Of a stretch of 6,073 bases of DNA, positions 5,002 through 6,073 are shown in pieces (the stretch's first letter is position 1; each line of letters begins with the position of its first letter). Origin of the DNA: 2-02-FULL-62-17 sp046153355 (GTDB lineage: Bacteria > Pseudomonadota > Gammaproteobacteria > Burkholderiales > SG8-39); contig JBJXEY010000310.1 in the NCBI GenBank assembly GCA_046153355.1, positions 1 to 6,073 of the forward strand, in the 5' to 3' direction. Position numbers and translations under genes: made by a program. The notes under the pieces were generated by a model. It did not search any database and had not been told where the DNA came from. It saw nothing but the letters and a program-made list of their open reading frames with translations.

Positions 5002-5718
5002 ATGGCGAAAATCATCATCAAGGACATTCACCGCAAAGGTTTGCACGCGCGCTACGCCAAACCGTGGGGTAAGTGCAAAGCTGGCGTGCTGCTCCTGCCC
5101 TCAGCTTTCGGCTTCGGCCCCGGTGTGGACGAGCAGCTCGCGCATTTGGCGCAAGCCGGTTTGGCCGCGCTCGCCTGGAACCCCTACTCCGCTTACGACG
5201 CGAACCTGCCGCGCGAGGAGCGTTCGCGAATCTCCGAGACGGTGTTGATGGATGCCGATTGTCTGCGCGAGCAATCCAGTTGGATCGATTACATGATGGA
5301 TAACTTGAGTCTTCCCAACGTCGGTCTATTGGGTTTTTGTATGGGGGGGCGCATGGCTATGTTGCTCGCCGCCGAAGACTCGCGCATCAAAGCGGTGTCG
5401 GCGTTTTATCCCACCATGCGCGATCCACGTCCGGCCAATGCCATCGATTTGCCGCCGGTTGCCGACAAGATCATCTGTCCGGTGCAGGTTCACTATCCGG
5501 GCAAGGATCACCTCACCTCTTACGCGTCGCTGCAACGCTTGCGAACCGCGCTCGATGCTCGTACCTCGACGCAGCCGGCCGCGATCCTGCACTATCCACA
5601 AGGCACGCACGGCTTTCTTGGCAAAACCAAGGAGGCAAGCCCGCAAGATTTCGCCTCCGGCTTGACCTCCTGGCCCGTAACCACGGCGTTTTTCAATGCG
5701 GCGCTGGCGATTGAATAA
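5002..5718 (+). CDS. Dienelactone hydrolase family protein (alpha/beta hydrolase)
   Basis: This 238-residue protein matches the compact DLH fold (family about 230-250). The nucleophile elbow is GFCMGG with Cys113. Asp169 lies in YPGKDHLT, equivalent to the catalytic Asp of GGQDHF in Pseudomonas DLH, and His203 lies in GTHGF, so the Cys-Asp-His triad is complete. It has no signal peptide and should be cytoplasmic. Classical DLH opens dienelactone in chlorocatechol breakdown, but two features argue for another substrate. The QEIFG motif carrying the activating Glu36 reads PSAFG here (Ser34 at the Glu position), and the position of substrate-binding Arg206 is Gly207. The protein begins MAKIIIKDIHRKGLHARYAK. 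The gene is divergent from the UbiD operon and lies about 100 bases before a second hydrolase on the same strand. Confidence 0.87.
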   Translation: MAKIIIKDIHRKGLHARYAKPWGKCKAGVLLLPSAFGFGPGVDEQLAHLAQAGLAALAWNPYSAYDANLPREERSRISETVLMDADCLREQSSWIDYMMDNLSLPNVGLLGFCMGGRMAMLLAAEDSRIKAVSAFYPTMRDPRPANAIDLPPVADKIICPVQVHYPGKDHLTSYASLQRLRTALDARTSTQPAAILHYPQGTHGFLGKTKEASPQDFASGLTSWPVTTAFFNAALAIE

Positions 5719-5755
5719 GATATCCGCGAACAACCGCCGCCTGTATTTATCCCAA

Positions 5756-5774
5756 AATAAAATTTAATTTTATT
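5756..5774. repeat. A/T-only palindrome between the two hydrolase genes
   Basis: AATAAAAT (5756-5763) and ATTTTATT (5767-5774) are perfect inverted arms around TTA. The stem contains only A-T pairs and is not followed by a clean T-run, so it is a poor terminator. It sits in the AT-rich 5745-5800 tract expected to hold the promoter of the next gene, but no definite -35/-10 pair can be chosen. Confidence 0.4.
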
Positions 5775-5818
5775 GTAATAGTACATTGATAAACACTTCC
5801 ATTTTGTGAAAGATCCCA

Positions 5819-6073
5819 ATGTCTAATTCAAACCAAGTACAACTAGGCGACGGCCCCTTGCCCGAAGGCACCATTGTCGAAAAAGACGTGATGGTGCGAA
5901 TGAAGGATGGCGTGCACATCGCCTGCGATGTGTACCGCCCGAAAAACCCCGGCAAATACCCGGTGTTGTTCGCCTCCTCGCCTTACATCAAGGATTCCAT
6001 CGACCTGCCCTCCACCTCGATGTATCGCTATCGTGAAACCGGCCAAGTCGGGCGCTGGGTGGAACGCGGCTAT
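5819..6073 (+). CDS. CocE/NonD-family hydrolase (peptidase S15-like), N-terminal part (3' end outside window)
   Basis: The frame from ATG 5819 is open to the right edge, giving 85 residues. After a short polar leader (MSNSNQVQLGDGPLPEG) it shows the N-terminal signature of the S15/CocE group: VEKDVMVRMKDGVHIACDVYRP, then YPVLFASSPYIKD, the usual 'P V L ... s PY.k' strand and loop, and RWVERGY at the edge, where relatives have 'f..rGYavv..D.RG'. These are serine hydrolases acting on esters, amides or acylated small molecules. The catalytic Ser, Asp and His lie outside the window, so activity and substrate cannot be judged. No cleavable signal peptide is visible. The ribosome-binding site is weak (GAAAGA, about 6 bases before ATG). 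It probably belongs with the preceding hydrolase gene functionally, possibly with its own promoter. Confidence 0.85.
   Translation, partial: MSNSNQVQLGDGPLPEGTIVEKDVMVRMKDGVHIACDVYRPKNPGKYPVLFASSPYIKDSIDLPSTSMYRYRETGQVGRWVERGY

Overview
This window looks like a piece of a betaproteobacterial chromosome, most likely Burkholderiales or a relative. The main reason is an orphan Bug/TctC-type periplasmic binding protein with no membrane subunits beside it, a family greatly expanded in that order. The moderately high GC content and the catabolic gene set fit the same source. This is inferred from gene content, not from a phylogenetic marker.

Layout. Positions 3-464 (+) hold the C-terminal part of an isocitrate lyase/PEP mutase superfamily protein cut by the left edge. 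Positions 516-1177 (-) hold a complete AbrB-type antitoxin/VapC PIN toxin pair joined by an ATGA overlap. Positions 1379-1706 (+) hold a small unrecognised ORF overlapped by a 31-residue ORF. About 150 bp with no convincing gene follow, containing a 7-bp stem-loop. Positions 1860-2217 (-) hold a ParD-like antitoxin whose ParE toxin is reduced to its first ~16 residues. An inverted-repeat operator and a perfect TATAAT lie just upstream of parD.

The right half is catabolic. A UbiD-family decarboxylase and a Bug solute-binding protein form a tight minus-strand operon (stop/start overlap TAATG). Divergent from it, across about 125 bp, is a dienelactone-hydrolase-like enzyme with an intact Cys-Asp-His triad but without the family's activating Glu. 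The start of a CocE/NonD (S15) hydrolase follows and runs off the right edge.

How it may fit together (inference): the binding protein may capture an extracellular carboxylate, UbiD (with prenylated FMN made elsewhere) may decarboxylate or carboxylate it, and the two alpha/beta hydrolases and the isocitrate-lyase-like C-C lyase may process esters, lactones or 2-oxoacids. The substrate cannot be read from the sequence. The left half looks like an accessory patch where toxin-antitoxin modules have accumulated and one has decayed. I see no rRNA, tRNA, CRISPR array, transposase or integrase.
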